This document shows positions 1-7,729 of a stretch of DNA of 64,000 nucleotides, piece by piece (within the stretch, counting starts at the first letter, position 1; every line of letters begins with the position of its first letter). The position numbers and the translations under genes are program-made. The notes under the pieces were generated by a model. That model searched no databases and was not told where the DNA came from. It saw nothing but the letters and a program-made list of their open reading frames with translations. The DNA comes from Palsa-504 sp963834685 (GTDB lineage: Bacteria; Actinomycetota; Actinomycetes; Streptosporangiales; Streptosporangiaceae), in contig CAWICW010000013.1 in NCBI GenBank assembly GCA_963834685.1, positions 141,359 to 205,358 on the forward strand, written 5' to 3'.

Positions 1-262
1 TGCCAAGTTCGGGAAGACCCGGCTGATCCCGCTGCACCCCAGCGCGGCCGCCGCGCTGGCCCGGTACTCGGCGCTGCGGGACGAGCATCACCCCCGTCCG
101 GCCGACCCGGCGCTGTTCTTGTCCACTGCCGGGACACGGCTGCGGCACAGCAACGTCAGCCTCACGTTCAGCAAGCTCACCGGCCAGGCCGGGCTGGCCC
201 GGCGGTCAGCTTCCTGCCGGCCCCGGATCCATGACGTCCGCCACTCCTACGTGGTCAATACC
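1..262 (+). pseudogene. Tyrosine recombinase (RitB-like), 5' part, interrupted
   Basis: The frame is open from the left edge and encodes the catalytic region of a tyrosine recombinase. A beta-strand with GKTRLIPLHP is followed by the HxxR box in IHDVRHSYVV. Homology stops at VNT (about 262), where unrelated sequence begins. The missing C-terminal piece, with the second catalytic His (YLGH) and the Tyr nucleophile (FWYL), is found about 4 kb away at 4279-4455 in the same orientation. The gene is therefore a split copy of one recombinase, and the start lies outside the window. I infer it is the middle gene of a RIT-type trio because the downstream piece overlaps the next recombinase gene by ATGA. 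It cannot make a complete enzyme as it stands. Confidence 0.8.
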
Positions 263-274
263 GAAATAGGCGGA

Positions 275-291
275 GTTGCATCGGATGCAAC
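275..291. repeat. Perfect 8-1-8 palindrome and related GTTGCATC copies
   Basis: GTTGCATC-G-GATGCAAC is a perfect inverted repeat with a one-base centre. The half site GTTGCATC recurs at 403-410 and 438-445, and GATGCATC at 666-673. All lie in the non-coding stretch (about 263-700) between the left end of the inner element and its recombinase gene. The arrangement is what one expects of binding sites for the element's recombinase or its HTH protein, but that function is inferred. Nothing else is recognisable in this 440-base leader. Confidence 0.55.
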
Positions 292-700
292 ATTCCCCGG
301 AAGGCGTGAACGTCCCTGGCCTGCGCTGCTCCGTTGGTGCCCTCGCCGCGAGCAGGCCGTGGCGGCAGCAAAGTGGCCGGTGATCTGCGGTGTCATCACC
401 CGGTTGCATCAGCTCACGCGATGATGCACCCAGGGCTGTTGCATCCGGCAGCCGGATGATGCGGCAGGTGCAGTCACGCGCAGCGGCGGGGAAGGGATGC
501 CATGACCTGGGAGCGTGATCGCGGTCGGGTAAGGGCCCGGGGACCCGCCCGGCCGGGTGCCGCGGCGGCCGGCTGCCAGACACGCCATGGCTCGGGGTTC
601 CTGGCGCCTGGTTGCGCTGGATGCCAGGATGTTGCCCCGGTTCTGGTTGCGGTGGCTGGCCGGCTGATGCATCGGGGTGTTTTCGCGGAGGGGAGCTGGG

Positions 701-1786
701 GTGGGGGGACGGCGGGGTGGGCTGACGCTGGTCGCCGCGGAAGGGTCGGCGCCGGTTTCGCCGGGGCCGGTGTTGTTCGAGGAGATCCTGGCCGGGTGGC
801 GGCGCCAGCAGCAGGCCAGGCGGCTGAGCGGGCCGCTGATCGGTATGCGGGAGCGGATCGTGCGCCGCTTTGCCGCGTTCACCGGCTGCTGGCCGTGGCA
901 GTGGACGGCGGGGCAGGCGGAGTCGTGGCTGGCCTCGGGCGGGTGGGCGCACTCGACGGCCCGGGCCTATCAGGGCGCGCTGAGCCTGTTCCTGGATTAT
1001 GCCTGCGATCCGCGTTACGGCTGGGTGGCCGAGTGCGAGCAGCGGGTGGGCGCTGTCCCGGTGCAGGTGTTCCACGAGGGGAACACGACGGCGCACGCCG
1101 CGGAGTACGAGGGCCGGCCGGAGCGCCGCCCGCTGACCCGCGCCGAGTTGCAGGGGTTCTTCGACGCCGCCGACGGCCTAGTGGAGAGGGCCGCGTGCTC
1201 GCGGCGCAAGGGGCAGCTGGCGGCGTTCCGCGATGCCACCTTGTTCAAGGTGATCTACGCCTGGGGGCTGCGCCGCCGGGAGGCGGCGATGCTGGACGTG
1301 ACGGACTTCGCGGTGAACCCGGCCGCTCCCGAGCTCGGCAGCCTGGGGGTGTGCCATGTCCGCTTCGGTAAGGCGATGCGGGGCAGCCCGCCGCGGCGCC
1401 GCGCGGTGGCCACGGTGATGCCGTGGGCGGCGGAGGCGCTGGAGCAGTATCTGGAGGAGGTCCGCCCCTGCTACGGCGCGGCCGGGCATCCGGCGGTGTG
1501 GCTGACCGAGCGGGGCGGGCGGATCTCGCCCCGGCAGATTGATGACCGGTTCGCCCAGCTCCGCGGCCTGGCCGGGCTCCCGGACGGCCTTTCGGTGCAC
1601 TGCCTTCGGCACTCGTATGTCTCGCACCTGATCGAGGACGGCGCTGACCCGCTGTTCGTGCAGTGGCAGGCCGGCCACTCGTGGGCGTCGACCACGGCTA
1701 CCTACACGACGGTCGGCCAGGACGCAAGGAACCGGATGCTGCGCGCGGCGCTGGCGCGCGCCTACCACGGAGAGGACGGTCAGTGA
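701..1786 (+). CDS. Tyrosine recombinase/integrase of the inner element
   Basis: A site-specific DNA recombinase that cuts and rejoins DNA through a tyrosine nucleophile. It has an N-terminal SAM-like core-binding domain (residues about 15-110) and a catalytic domain with the full set: Arg in YAWGLRRREA, a basic RFGK turn, HCLRHSYVSH, QAGHSWASTT and the nucleophile in ATYTTV. The length (about 361 residues) is normal for the family. I chose GTG at 701 because GGAGGGG lies 8 bases upstream; an in-frame GTG at 677 would add eight residues without a good ribosome site. Its stop overlaps the next start (TGATG), so it is coupled to the HTH gene. This is the only catalytically complete recombinase of the inner element. 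Confidence 0.9.
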   Translation: MGGRRGGLTLVAAEGSAPVSPGPVLFEEILAGWRRQQQARRLSGPLIGMRERIVRRFAAFTGCWPWQWTAGQAESWLASGGWAHSTARAYQGALSLFLDYACDPRYGWVAECEQRVGAVPVQVFHEGNTTAHAAEYEGRPERRPLTRAELQGFFDAADGLVERAACSRRKGQLAAFRDATLFKVIYAWGLRRREAAMLDVTDFAVNPAAPELGSLGVCHVRFGKAMRGSPPRRRAVATVMPWAAEALEQYLEEVRPCYGAAGHPAVWLTERGGRISPRQIDDRFAQLRGLAGLPDGLSVHCLRHSYVSHLIEDGADPLFVQWQAGHSWASTTATYTTVGQDARNRMLRAALARAYHGEDGQ

Positions 1787-2101
1787 TGGCAAGGACGGTC
1801 GGCTACCGGTGGCACCTGCGGCGGCTGATGGCCGACCGGGACATGTATGCCACGACGGACCTGCGGCCGCTGCTGGCCGACCGCGGCGTCGTGCTGTCCC
1901 GGGAGCAGGTCTACCGGCTGGTGACCCAGGCCCCGGAGCGGCTGAGCCTGGCCACGCTCGCCGCGCTGTGTGACATTTTCGGCTGCCAGCCCGGTGACCT
2001 CGTTCGAGCCGGTCGCTGCCGCCGCCGGGTCCCGGACCGCGCGGGAGCCAGGGCTGCTGCCGCGGCCGCGGCGGGCCCGGGTGCTGCCCGGCGCGGAATA
2101 G
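1786..2101 (+). CDS. Small Cro/C1-type HTH protein (one frameshift near 2005)
   Basis: The N-terminal 75 residues form a compact helix-turn-helix domain: LADRGVVLSREQVYRLVTQ, then LATLAALCDIFGCQPGDLV, typical of the Cro/C1 group. After GDLV the frame drifts into low-complexity Arg/Ala. Removing one C near 2005 restores EPVAAAAGSR... and a stop at 2099-2101, just before the next gene's GTG at 2106. I therefore annotate about 105 residues with one extra base. Placed between recombinase and zinc-ribbon protein, it is probably an accessory DNA-binding factor or regulator of the element. Confidence 0.7.
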
Positions 2102-2105
2102 CGCG

Positions 2106-4216
2106 GTGGCCCCGGCTGGCCGCTGCCCGGCCGGCCACGACATGCCGCGCAGCGGCTGCCCGGCCTGCCGTCGTGACCGGGTGGTGGGCCTGGCGGCTGC
2201 CGCGGACCGGTCGCTGCCGCGCGCGGCCGTGGCCGCCGCGGTCGATGCGGTGGCGCCCGGCGGGCAGGCGCTGTGGCACCTGGAACAGGCGCTGGCCGCC
2301 GGCCCGCAGGCGCTGCACCTGGGCGCCCCGCCGCTGGCGGGCCGCCTGGCCGCCGAGCTGATCGCCCGCGGGTCAGCCGGCCTGGCGGTCCGCGGGTGCG
2401 CCGCCTGCGGGCGGGCCGGGCGGCCGCTGACCCGCAGCGAGGCCGGCGCGGTCTGCCCGCGCTGCCGGGCCTGGCAGCTGGCCGCTGCCTGCAGCGCGTG
2501 CGGGAGGGTCAAGCCGGTCGCCACCCGCACGGCCGCCGGGCAGCCGCTCTGTGAGGTCTGCCGGCGGCGCACCGGCCGCCGCAGCCGCCGCTGCGGGTCC
2601 TGCGGCAAGACCGCGCCGGTCGCGATCCGCGGCCGCGGCGGCCAGCCGGATATCTGCGTGAACTGCTACCGGATGCCCGAAGCGGTCTGCGCTGTGTGCG
2701 GCCGGCGCCGCGAGTGCAACTTCGCCGCGACCAGCCATCCGGTCTGCCCGTCATGCTCGCCGAAGGCCACCGCCACCTGCGCGCGCTGCGGCCAGGACCG
2801 CCCGCCCGCCGCCCGCTGGCCCGAAGGCCCGGTCTGCGACCCGTGCTACACCGCCGCGCTGCGGCACCGGGGACGGTGCGCGTCCTGCGGCGCTCAGCGG
2901 CGGCTGGTCACCCCGCCCGGCCCGGACGCTGACACCTGCGCCGACTGCGCCGGGCTCCCGGTCACGCACGCCTGCGACGGCTGCGGGATCGAGGACAAGC
3001 TCTACGAACGCGGCCGCTGCGCCCGGTGCAGCCTGCGGCGCCGGGCCATGGCGCTGCTGGCCGGGCCCGATGGGCAGCTCCCGGCCACCCTGGCGCCGGT
3101 GCTCGAGGCGATCTGCGCGGCCCGCAACCCCCGATCGGCGCTGAACTGGCTGCGCCGCGGCCACGGCGCCGCGCTGCTGGCCGACCTGGCCGCCGGGACG
3201 CTGCCCAACAGCCACCAGGCGCTGGATGCCCATCCCCGCCGGCGGGCCGCGGACTTCCTCCGCTCCATGCTCACCGCAGGCGGCGTCCTGCCGCCCCGCG
3301 ACGAGGAACTCGCCCGCACCGGGCAGTGGCTGGCCGGCATCCTGCAAGCGGCCGAACCCGGCGCGGCACGGCGGCTGGTCCGGGCCTACGCCACCTGGCA
3401 GGTCATGCGCCGGCTGCGCGCCAGCGCCGGCCGCGCGGCCCGGCCGCGCACCTACACCGCCCACGCCCGGCGGAACATCCGCGCCGCCGCAGGATTCCTG
3501 GCCTGGCTGCACGGCCGCGGCCGCACCCTGGCCGCCTGCCGCCAGGCCGACATCGAGTCCTGGCTCGCCACCGGGCCCGCCGCCTGCCAGGTGCGCGACT
3601 TCCTGTCCTGGGCCGCCCGGCACGGGCACTGCCAGACCTTCGACATCCCCGGCCCGGTTCGTGTCAGCGGCGCTGCCGCCAGCCAGGACGAGCGCTGGGC
3701 GCTGGCCGCCCGGCTGCTGCACGACGACACCCTCGACCTCACCGACCGGGCGGCCGGATGCCTCTGCTGCTCTACGGCCAGCAGCTGTCCCGGATCGCTG
3801 CCATGACCGCCAGCCAGGTCACCACCCGCGACGGAACCGTGCACATCCGCCTCGGCGACCACGACGTTCCCGTCCCCGAGCCGCTCGGCATCGTCCTCAC
3901 CGAACTCGTCCGCACCGGCCGCAGCCACACCGGAACCGGATCACCAGCCATCACCCCGTGGCTGTTTCCCGGCGGGCTGCCCGGCCAGCCGATCACTGCA
4001 CCCCGGCTCGGCGGCCGCCTGCGCGCCCTCGGCGTCTACGCCAAGACCGGGCGCCGGGCCGCGCTCCTTGACCTTGCCAGCCAGCTGCCCGCCGCCGTCC
4101 TGGCCGACCTCCTCGGCCTGGCCCCGGGCACCGCAGTCCGATGGATGCGCCAAGCTGCAGGCGACTGGTCAAGCTACGCGGCCGAACTAGCACGAACCCG
4201 GCATCACCAACCCTGA
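2106..4216 (+). CDS. Seven-zinc-ribbon protein fused to a degenerate tyrosine-recombinase fold (one frameshift near 3757)
   Basis: About 703 residues. Residues about 98-310 hold seven successive CxxC-x(14-21)-CxxC units (CAAC/CPRC, CSAC/CEVC, CGSC/CVNC, CAVC/CPSC, CARC/CDPC, CASC/CADC, CDGC/CARC), with a further partial Cys cluster at residues 7-21. A helical core-binding-like domain follows (about 450-515, with FLAWLHGRGRTL and ADIESWLA). Then comes a fold resembling the recombinase catalytic domain, but the first Arg position reads GQQLSRIAAM and no HxxR box is present; only a Tyr in DWSSYAAE remains. The frame breaks near 3757, where one missing base joins TDRAAGC to LLLLYGQQLS. I infer a catalytically inactive, DNA-binding partner of the upstream recombinase. 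Start GTG 2106 follows the HTH stop closely. Confidence 0.7.
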
Positions 4217-4278
4217 CCAGTAACCCGCCGCCGTACTCCGCGATCGACCTATTCAGCATGGTTGATAAACCGCTCATT

Positions 4279-4455
4279 ACCAGTTTCCTTGGCTGGTACC
4301 GCGCCGGCGCCGACGTCGCCGCGATGATGCCACGCCTGTCCACCTACCTCGGCCATAACGATCCAAAGCACACATTTTGGTACCTTTCGGCCGCGCCTGA
4401 GCTGATGGCGCTGGCCGGCGACCGGCTGCACGCCCACCTGAACGGAGAATCATGA
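4279..4455 (+). pseudogene. Tyrosine recombinase (RitB-like), 3' part
   Basis: FLGWYRAGADVAAMMPRLST is followed by YLGHNDPKHTFWYLSAAPEL and a short tail. This is the C-terminal end of a tyrosine recombinase with its second catalytic His and the Tyr nucleophile. It continues the fragment that ends at 262. The open frame can be read back to 4141 but shows no similarity before this point. Its stop overlaps the next start by ATGA at 4452-4455, the tight coupling usual in recombinase trios. Confidence 0.8.
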
Positions 4456-5441
4456 CGGCCCTCGCCCCCGCCCTGCAGGCGTTCTTCACCGACAGGCTGG
4501 CGCTTCAGCGCCAGGCCAGCGGCCACACGATCGCCGCCTACCGCGACGCGCTCAGGATGCTGGTCGTCTTCGCCGCCGAGCGCGCGGGCAAGGCACCGTC
4601 CCGGCTGGACATCGCCGACCTGGACGCGCAGACGGTCGGCGCGTTCCTGAGCCACCTGGAAAACGACCGCGGCAACAGCGTCCGGACCCGCAACGCCCGG
4701 CTCGCGGCGATCCACTCTCTCTTCCAGTACGCCGCGGTGCGCCACCCCGAGCATGCCGCCGACATCCAGCGGGTCCTGGCCATCCCGCCCAAGCGCTACG
4801 ACAAGGCCCTGATCACCTACCTGACCGAGAATGAGATCACCGTGCTGCTGGCCGCACCGGACCTGACGACCTGGACCGGACGGCGCGACCAGGCGCTGCT
4901 GGTGCTCGCCTGCCAGACCGGGCTGCGCGCCACCGAGCTCACCAGCCTCGCCATCGGAGACATTCACCTGGGCGCCGGCGCGCACGTCAGCTGCCTGGGC
5001 AAGGGCAGGAAACACAGGATTACCCCGCTCACCCCCAGCACCGTGACGGTGCTGCGCTCCTGGCACGGTGAGCGCGGCGGCCTGCCCGCCGATCCGCTGT
5101 TCATCACCCGCCGAGGCACCCCGCTCAGCCGTGACGCCCTGGAACGGCGGATCGCCAAGTACACCGCGATCGCCGCGAAGACGTGCCCGTCGCTGCTGGA
5201 GAAGAAGGTATCGCCCCATACCCTGCGTCATTCCGCGGCCATGAGGTTGCTGTCGGCCGGCGTCGACACGTCGGTCATCGCACTGTGGATGGGGCACGAA
5301 AATACCGCCACCACACAGGTCTACATCCACGCTGACCTGGCACTTAAGGAGCGGGCCATCGCCCGGACCGCACCCCGGAACACTGCACCCGGCCGCTACC
5401 AGTCGGCCGACGACATACTGGTGTTCCTCGACGGGCTGTGA
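4452..5441 (+). CDS. Tyrosine recombinase (RitC-like), third gene of the trio
   Basis: A complete 329-residue tyrosine recombinase. The N-terminal core-binding domain begins with LQAFFTDRLALQRQASGHTI. Catalytic residues are all present: Arg in CQTGLRATEL, Lys in LGKGRKHRIT, SPHTLRHSAAM, WMGHENTATT and Tyr in QVYIHADL. It overlaps the split recombinase by ATGA. In RIT elements three such genes act together; here the first is off the left edge and the second is broken, so the element is probably immobile unless helped in trans. Confidence 0.88.
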   Translation: MTALAPALQAFFTDRLALQRQASGHTIAAYRDALRMLVVFAAERAGKAPSRLDIADLDAQTVGAFLSHLENDRGNSVRTRNARLAAIHSLFQYAAVRHPEHAADIQRVLAIPPKRYDKALITYLTENEITVLLAAPDLTTWTGRRDQALLVLACQTGLRATELTSLAIGDIHLGAGAHVSCLGKGRKHRITPLTPSTVTVLRSWHGERGGLPADPLFITRRGTPLSRDALERRIAKYTAIAAKTCPSLLEKKVSPHTLRHSAAMRLLSAGVDTSVIALWMGHENTATTQVYIHADLALKERAIARTAPRNTAPGRYQSADDILVFLDGL

Positions 5442-5506
5442 TTATGCCGAACGCTCCCGTCCGTCATCGCGGCCCGCCGGGTGCTCCCGCCGCCTGGTCG
5501 GCATAA
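5442..5506. repeat. Inverted TTATGCCGA / TCGGCATAA pair at the right end of the RIT element
   Basis: TTATGCCGA (5442-5450) lies directly after the RitC stop and is mirrored by TCGGCATAA (5498-5506). The first copy extends to ATTATGCCGAAC, which recurs at 6883-6894. The pair is close to the inferred right boundary of the trio element and may be recombinase binding sites; the role is inferred. Confidence 0.5.
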
Positions 5507-5523
5507 CGGAGAAGTCCGCATAA

Positions 5524-5555
5524 GAACACTTATCCGGATATCGGCATAAGTGTTC
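5524..5555. other. 32-base near-palindrome at the element / serine-recombinase junction
   Basis: The arms GAACACTTAT (5524-5533) and ATAAGTGTTC (5546-5555) are perfect inverted repeats around the 12-base centre CCGGATATCGGC, itself nearly symmetric (28 of 32 positions palindromic). Read on the minus strand, the right arm contains GAA-CAC, the last codons of the serine recombinase motif GTMSEH. The palindrome therefore sits exactly where that gene is cut and is a good candidate for the crossover site. Confidence 0.55.
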
Positions 5556-5990
5556 GGACATGGTGCCTTTGAGGCCGAGCAGGAGCCGGTCGTTGAAGTT
5601 GCACGGGTCGTAGAGCCCGTCCTCGTCCATGATCAGGGTGTTGTTGAACGCGCAGATCTGCAGTAGCTGGTGCCGGTCGGCGTTGTTGCGGGCCAGCCGG
5701 GAGCATTCCAGGCCGAGCACGATCCCGGCCTTGCCCAGCGACACCTCGGCGACCAGGTGCTGGAAGCCTGCCCGGCCGGCGGCCGAGGCCCCGGAGTGGC
5801 CCTGGTCGACGTCGATGGTGACGACGTGCCCGGCCGGCCAGCCCAGCGCGATGGCGCGGCCGCGCAGGTCGTACTGGCGGCGGGTGGACTCGGTGTTGTT
5901 GGCGACCTGGTAGAGGGTGCACTGGCGGACATAGAGATAGGCGTCGCGGCGGAGGTGGCTGGCGGTCACCTTGCTTGTGGCATCACTCAT
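5547..5990 (-). pseudogene. Serine recombinase, catalytic domain, truncated by the RIT element
   Basis: The start at 5990 (MSDATSKVTA) has GGAG six bases upstream. The protein is the N-terminal resolvase domain of a large serine recombinase: AYLYVRQCTLYQVANNTEST (the expected Ser nucleophile region reads YVRQCT), then LECSRLARNNADRHQLL and LLGLKGTMSEH. Homology stops at SEH, where the family continues into its long C-terminal DNA-binding part. The frame runs on to 5442 through element DNA by chance. The rest of the gene should lie beyond the left end of the RIT element. It belongs to a minus-strand group with the HTH gene at 6374-6856. Confidence 0.75.
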
Positions 5991-6042
5991 CGGTTGCTCC
6001 GTTTCGCGGGCAGAGGTCATCGACGGAGGGGGCACGGTGTCC

Positions 6043-6312
6043 TCAGCTGGCGCAGGCCAGCATCATGGCCGCCAGCACGGTGACGATGTCGGCTGTGGCG
6101 GCAGGCGGCAGCGAACCGCAGACCGGGGAGGAAGACTCACCTCCTTTCGCGGGTGTGGTGGACAGGGGCAGGGCCTGCGGGTTCGCTACCGCCGTGCCGG
6201 GCCGGTCAGCCTCCTGGTCCATGGCGGCCCGCGTGGTGATCCAGGCGGCCATGCCACGGCGGGCCAGCACCGCCCAGCCGCGCCGCCACCCATCGGGCCG
6301 GGCAGCCAGCAC
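6043..6312 (-). CDS. Short hypothetical protein between the HTH gene and the serine recombinase
   Basis: An 89-residue minus-strand frame from GTG 6312 that begins VLAARPDGWRRGWAVLARRG; the same frame continues upstream as LADDYERLRAQ, so the true start may be earlier. Orientation and spacing fit a three-gene run HTH - this gene - serine recombinase. I recognise no domain. Confidence 0.35.
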   Translation of the reverse strand: MLAARPDGWRRGWAVLARRGMAAWITTRAAMDQEADRPGTAVANPQALPLSTTPAKGGESSSPVCGSLPPAATADIVTVLAAMMLACAS

Positions 6313-6373
6313 TTGGGCGCGCAGCCGCTCGTAGTCGTCCGCCAGCCGCCCCCGGCCCCGGCCCGGGGCGGAT

Positions 6374-6856
6374 TCAGCCGCTTTTCGGGCTCCGATCGGA
6401 CTCCACCGCCCGGGCGAGAGCGCGCTCGATCGATCGGGAATGCACCCGGATCCCGAACCGCTGCGCCACCGCCTCGGCCAGCTCGGCCGGGCGCAGCCCG
6501 GGATCGGAGGCCACCAGTGCCTGCAGGTGCTCGACGACCTCGCCGGTGAGCTTGTGCGCCCCCCGCGGCCCGGGCTTGCCTGGCAGCAACCCCGCCAGCC
6601 CGGCCTCGCCGAGCGCGGCGGCCGCCTGATAGTAGGTCTGGCGCGACAGCCCGAACGCCGCCGCGGCCGAGCTGACGCTCACGCCGTCCTCGCTGACCCG
6701 GCGCAGCATCTCGTATTTCACCTGCACCAGATCGCGGGCGTCGAAAAAGTCCGAGGAGGCGAACGCCTCGTCGGTCACCTCTTCCGGGCGCGGGTGGAGC
6801 GTCCGGCTCTCTCGCAACGCCTCTGCCTTCGGGTCGGGCCTCTTCCTCGCCACCAC
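6374..6856 (-). CDS. HTH protein of the transposase-regulator type
   Basis: About 160 residues. Two HTH units are visible: SVSSAAAAFGLSRQTYYQ and, after the linker GLAGLLPGKPGPRGAHKLTG, a winged segment RPAELAEAVAQRFGIRVHSR. This two-part layout is the same as the N-terminal DNA-binding region of IS630-type transposases, but there is no DDE domain. GAGGAGG lies just upstream of two adjacent GTG codons at 6856 and 6853; an in-frame GTG at 6868 is also possible. Probably a DNA-binding accessory of the serine-recombinase element. Confidence 0.6.
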   Translation of the reverse strand: MVARKRPDPKAEALRESRTLHPRPEEVTDEAFASSDFFDARDLVQVKYEMLRRVSEDGVSVSSAAAAFGLSRQTYYQAAAALGEAGLAGLLPGKPGPRGAHKLTGEVVEHLQALVASDPGLRPAELAEAVAQRFGIRVHSRSIERALARAVESDRSPKSG

Positions 6857-6882
6857 GCCTCCTCGCACATAGCGTCACGAGA

Positions 6883-6894
6883 ATTATGCCGAAC
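6883..6894. repeat. ATTATGCCGAAC, direct repeat of 5441-5452
   Basis: The same 12 bases in the same orientation stand at 5441-5452, so the serine-recombinase/HTH block is bracketed by short direct repeats 1.44 kb apart. Shorter relatives (GGCATAAT) occur at 7006-7013 and 7029-7036. It may mark an older insertion boundary. Confidence 0.4.
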
Positions 6895-6904
6895 TTTGGG
6901 CGGG

Positions 6905-7028
6905 GATTACGCGAGGCGCGCCCGGCATGGCCGCGACTTCCAGGGAAGATTCGGAGAATCAGTGCGGCACAGACCAGCAATGCCCCGGCGGCGACCACCA
7001 GTACGGGCATAATCACGATGACAGTCAC
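6905..7028 (-). other. Possible small membrane peptide, end unclear
   Basis: A GTG at 7028 overlaps the stop of the DUF5372 gene and opens a frame whose first 30 residues are one hydrophobic helix (VIVIMPVLVVAAGALLVCAA). It then turns basic and stays open far into the HTH gene, so the C-terminus is not defined. It may be the start of a gene broken at the ATTATGCCGAAC boundary. Confidence 0.25.
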
Positions 7029-7309
7029 GGCATAATCCGCTTGACGTCCGTGGCGTCCTCACGTGCCACCTGCGAGGCCAGCTGGGCAACCCGGTCCGCC
7101 AGCTCAAGCAGATCCTCCGTGCGGAACGGGGCACGACCCGCGGCGGTCTCCACGAACGGATCCGCCGGCACCGCATCAGTCCACCGGGCAGGCAACGGAA
7201 GCAGCTCGCCGTCGACGCCATAGACGTAGACCAGGTCGTCGCCATAGTTCCTGCGACGCTTGACGAACTCAAGCTCGCAGCCGAACAACGGATGGAACCG
7301 ATGCGTCAC
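7025..7309 (-). CDS. DUF5372-like small protein
   Basis: A 94-residue protein with MTHRFHPLFGCELEFVKRRR at its start and VYVYGVDGELLPLPARWTD in the middle, which I recognise as the DUF5372 type found beside recombinases in streptomycete-like genomes. No enzymatic motif is visible. Its position at the edge of the serine-recombinase island suggests it belongs to that mobile unit. The function is unknown. Confidence 0.6.
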   Translation of the reverse strand: MTHRFHPLFGCELEFVKRRRNYGDDLVYVYGVDGELLPLPARWTDAVPADPFVETAAGRAPFRTEDLLELADRVAQLASQVAREDATDVKRIMP

Positions 7310-7356
7310 CCGAACCCGAGACGGATACGGCGCATCATCCGCATCATGTGCGTTCG

Positions 7357-7566
7357 ACGATGGGGTCCAACAACCCCGCCGAGCAGGTCATCAGGATGAG
7401 CAAGCTGCGCATCAAGGTCTCCGGCTGCATGCGCTCCGTGAAAGGCGCCGAGACCTTCTGCGCCATCCGCTCCTACCTCGCCACCGCCGCCCGCCACGGC
7501 ATCACCTGGCTTGACGCCCTCACCCGCGCCGCCGAAGGCAACCCCTGGATCCCCGGCACCACCTGA
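7357..7566 (+). pseudogene. IS66-family transposase, C-terminal remnant
   Basis: NNPAEQVIRMSKLRIKVSGC is followed by AETFCAIRSYLATAARHGIT and a short tail to a stop. This is the conserved C-terminal end of IS66-type transposases (NNxAE...RM, then GAExFCxIRSY). The DDE core and N-terminal parts are absent. It is a dead fragment left from an earlier insertion. Confidence 0.75.
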
Positions 7567-7729
7567 TACTCATCCAGCCGCAGATCGTGATCTTGCTGCT
7601 GAGACGCCGCGGCCCGCCGGTCGTCCGGACCCGCGTCAGCGGGGGCGTCCGTTCCTTCTCCGCCTACCTGAGCCTGCGGGGACGGAGGGAATCTTTAATC
7701 CCGCTGAGCCTGGCCGCCGCGGCCGGAGT

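Larger units (their letters stand above)
263..4278 (+). mobile_element. 4.0-kb three-gene recombinase element inserted in the RitB-like gene
   Basis: This segment separates two halves of one recombinase gene; the codons flanking both junctions read N-T and I-T and share TACC. It carries three same-strand genes: a complete tyrosine recombinase (701-1786), a small HTH protein (1786-2101) and a large zinc-ribbon/recombinase-like protein (2106-4216). The size pattern (about 360, 105 and 700 residues) recalls the three-gene TnpA/TnpB/TnpC module of Tn554, but that is only an analogy. A perfect 17-base palindrome sits 13 bases inside the left junction. No cargo gene is visible, so it seems to encode only its own movement. 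The exact ends are uncertain by a few bases. Confidence 0.7.

Noticed and set aside
2106..4216. Programmed -1 frameshift in the zinc-ribbon gene
   Set aside because: No slippery heptamer or strong downstream structure is evident at 3757, and other frame breaks in the window point to sequence error.
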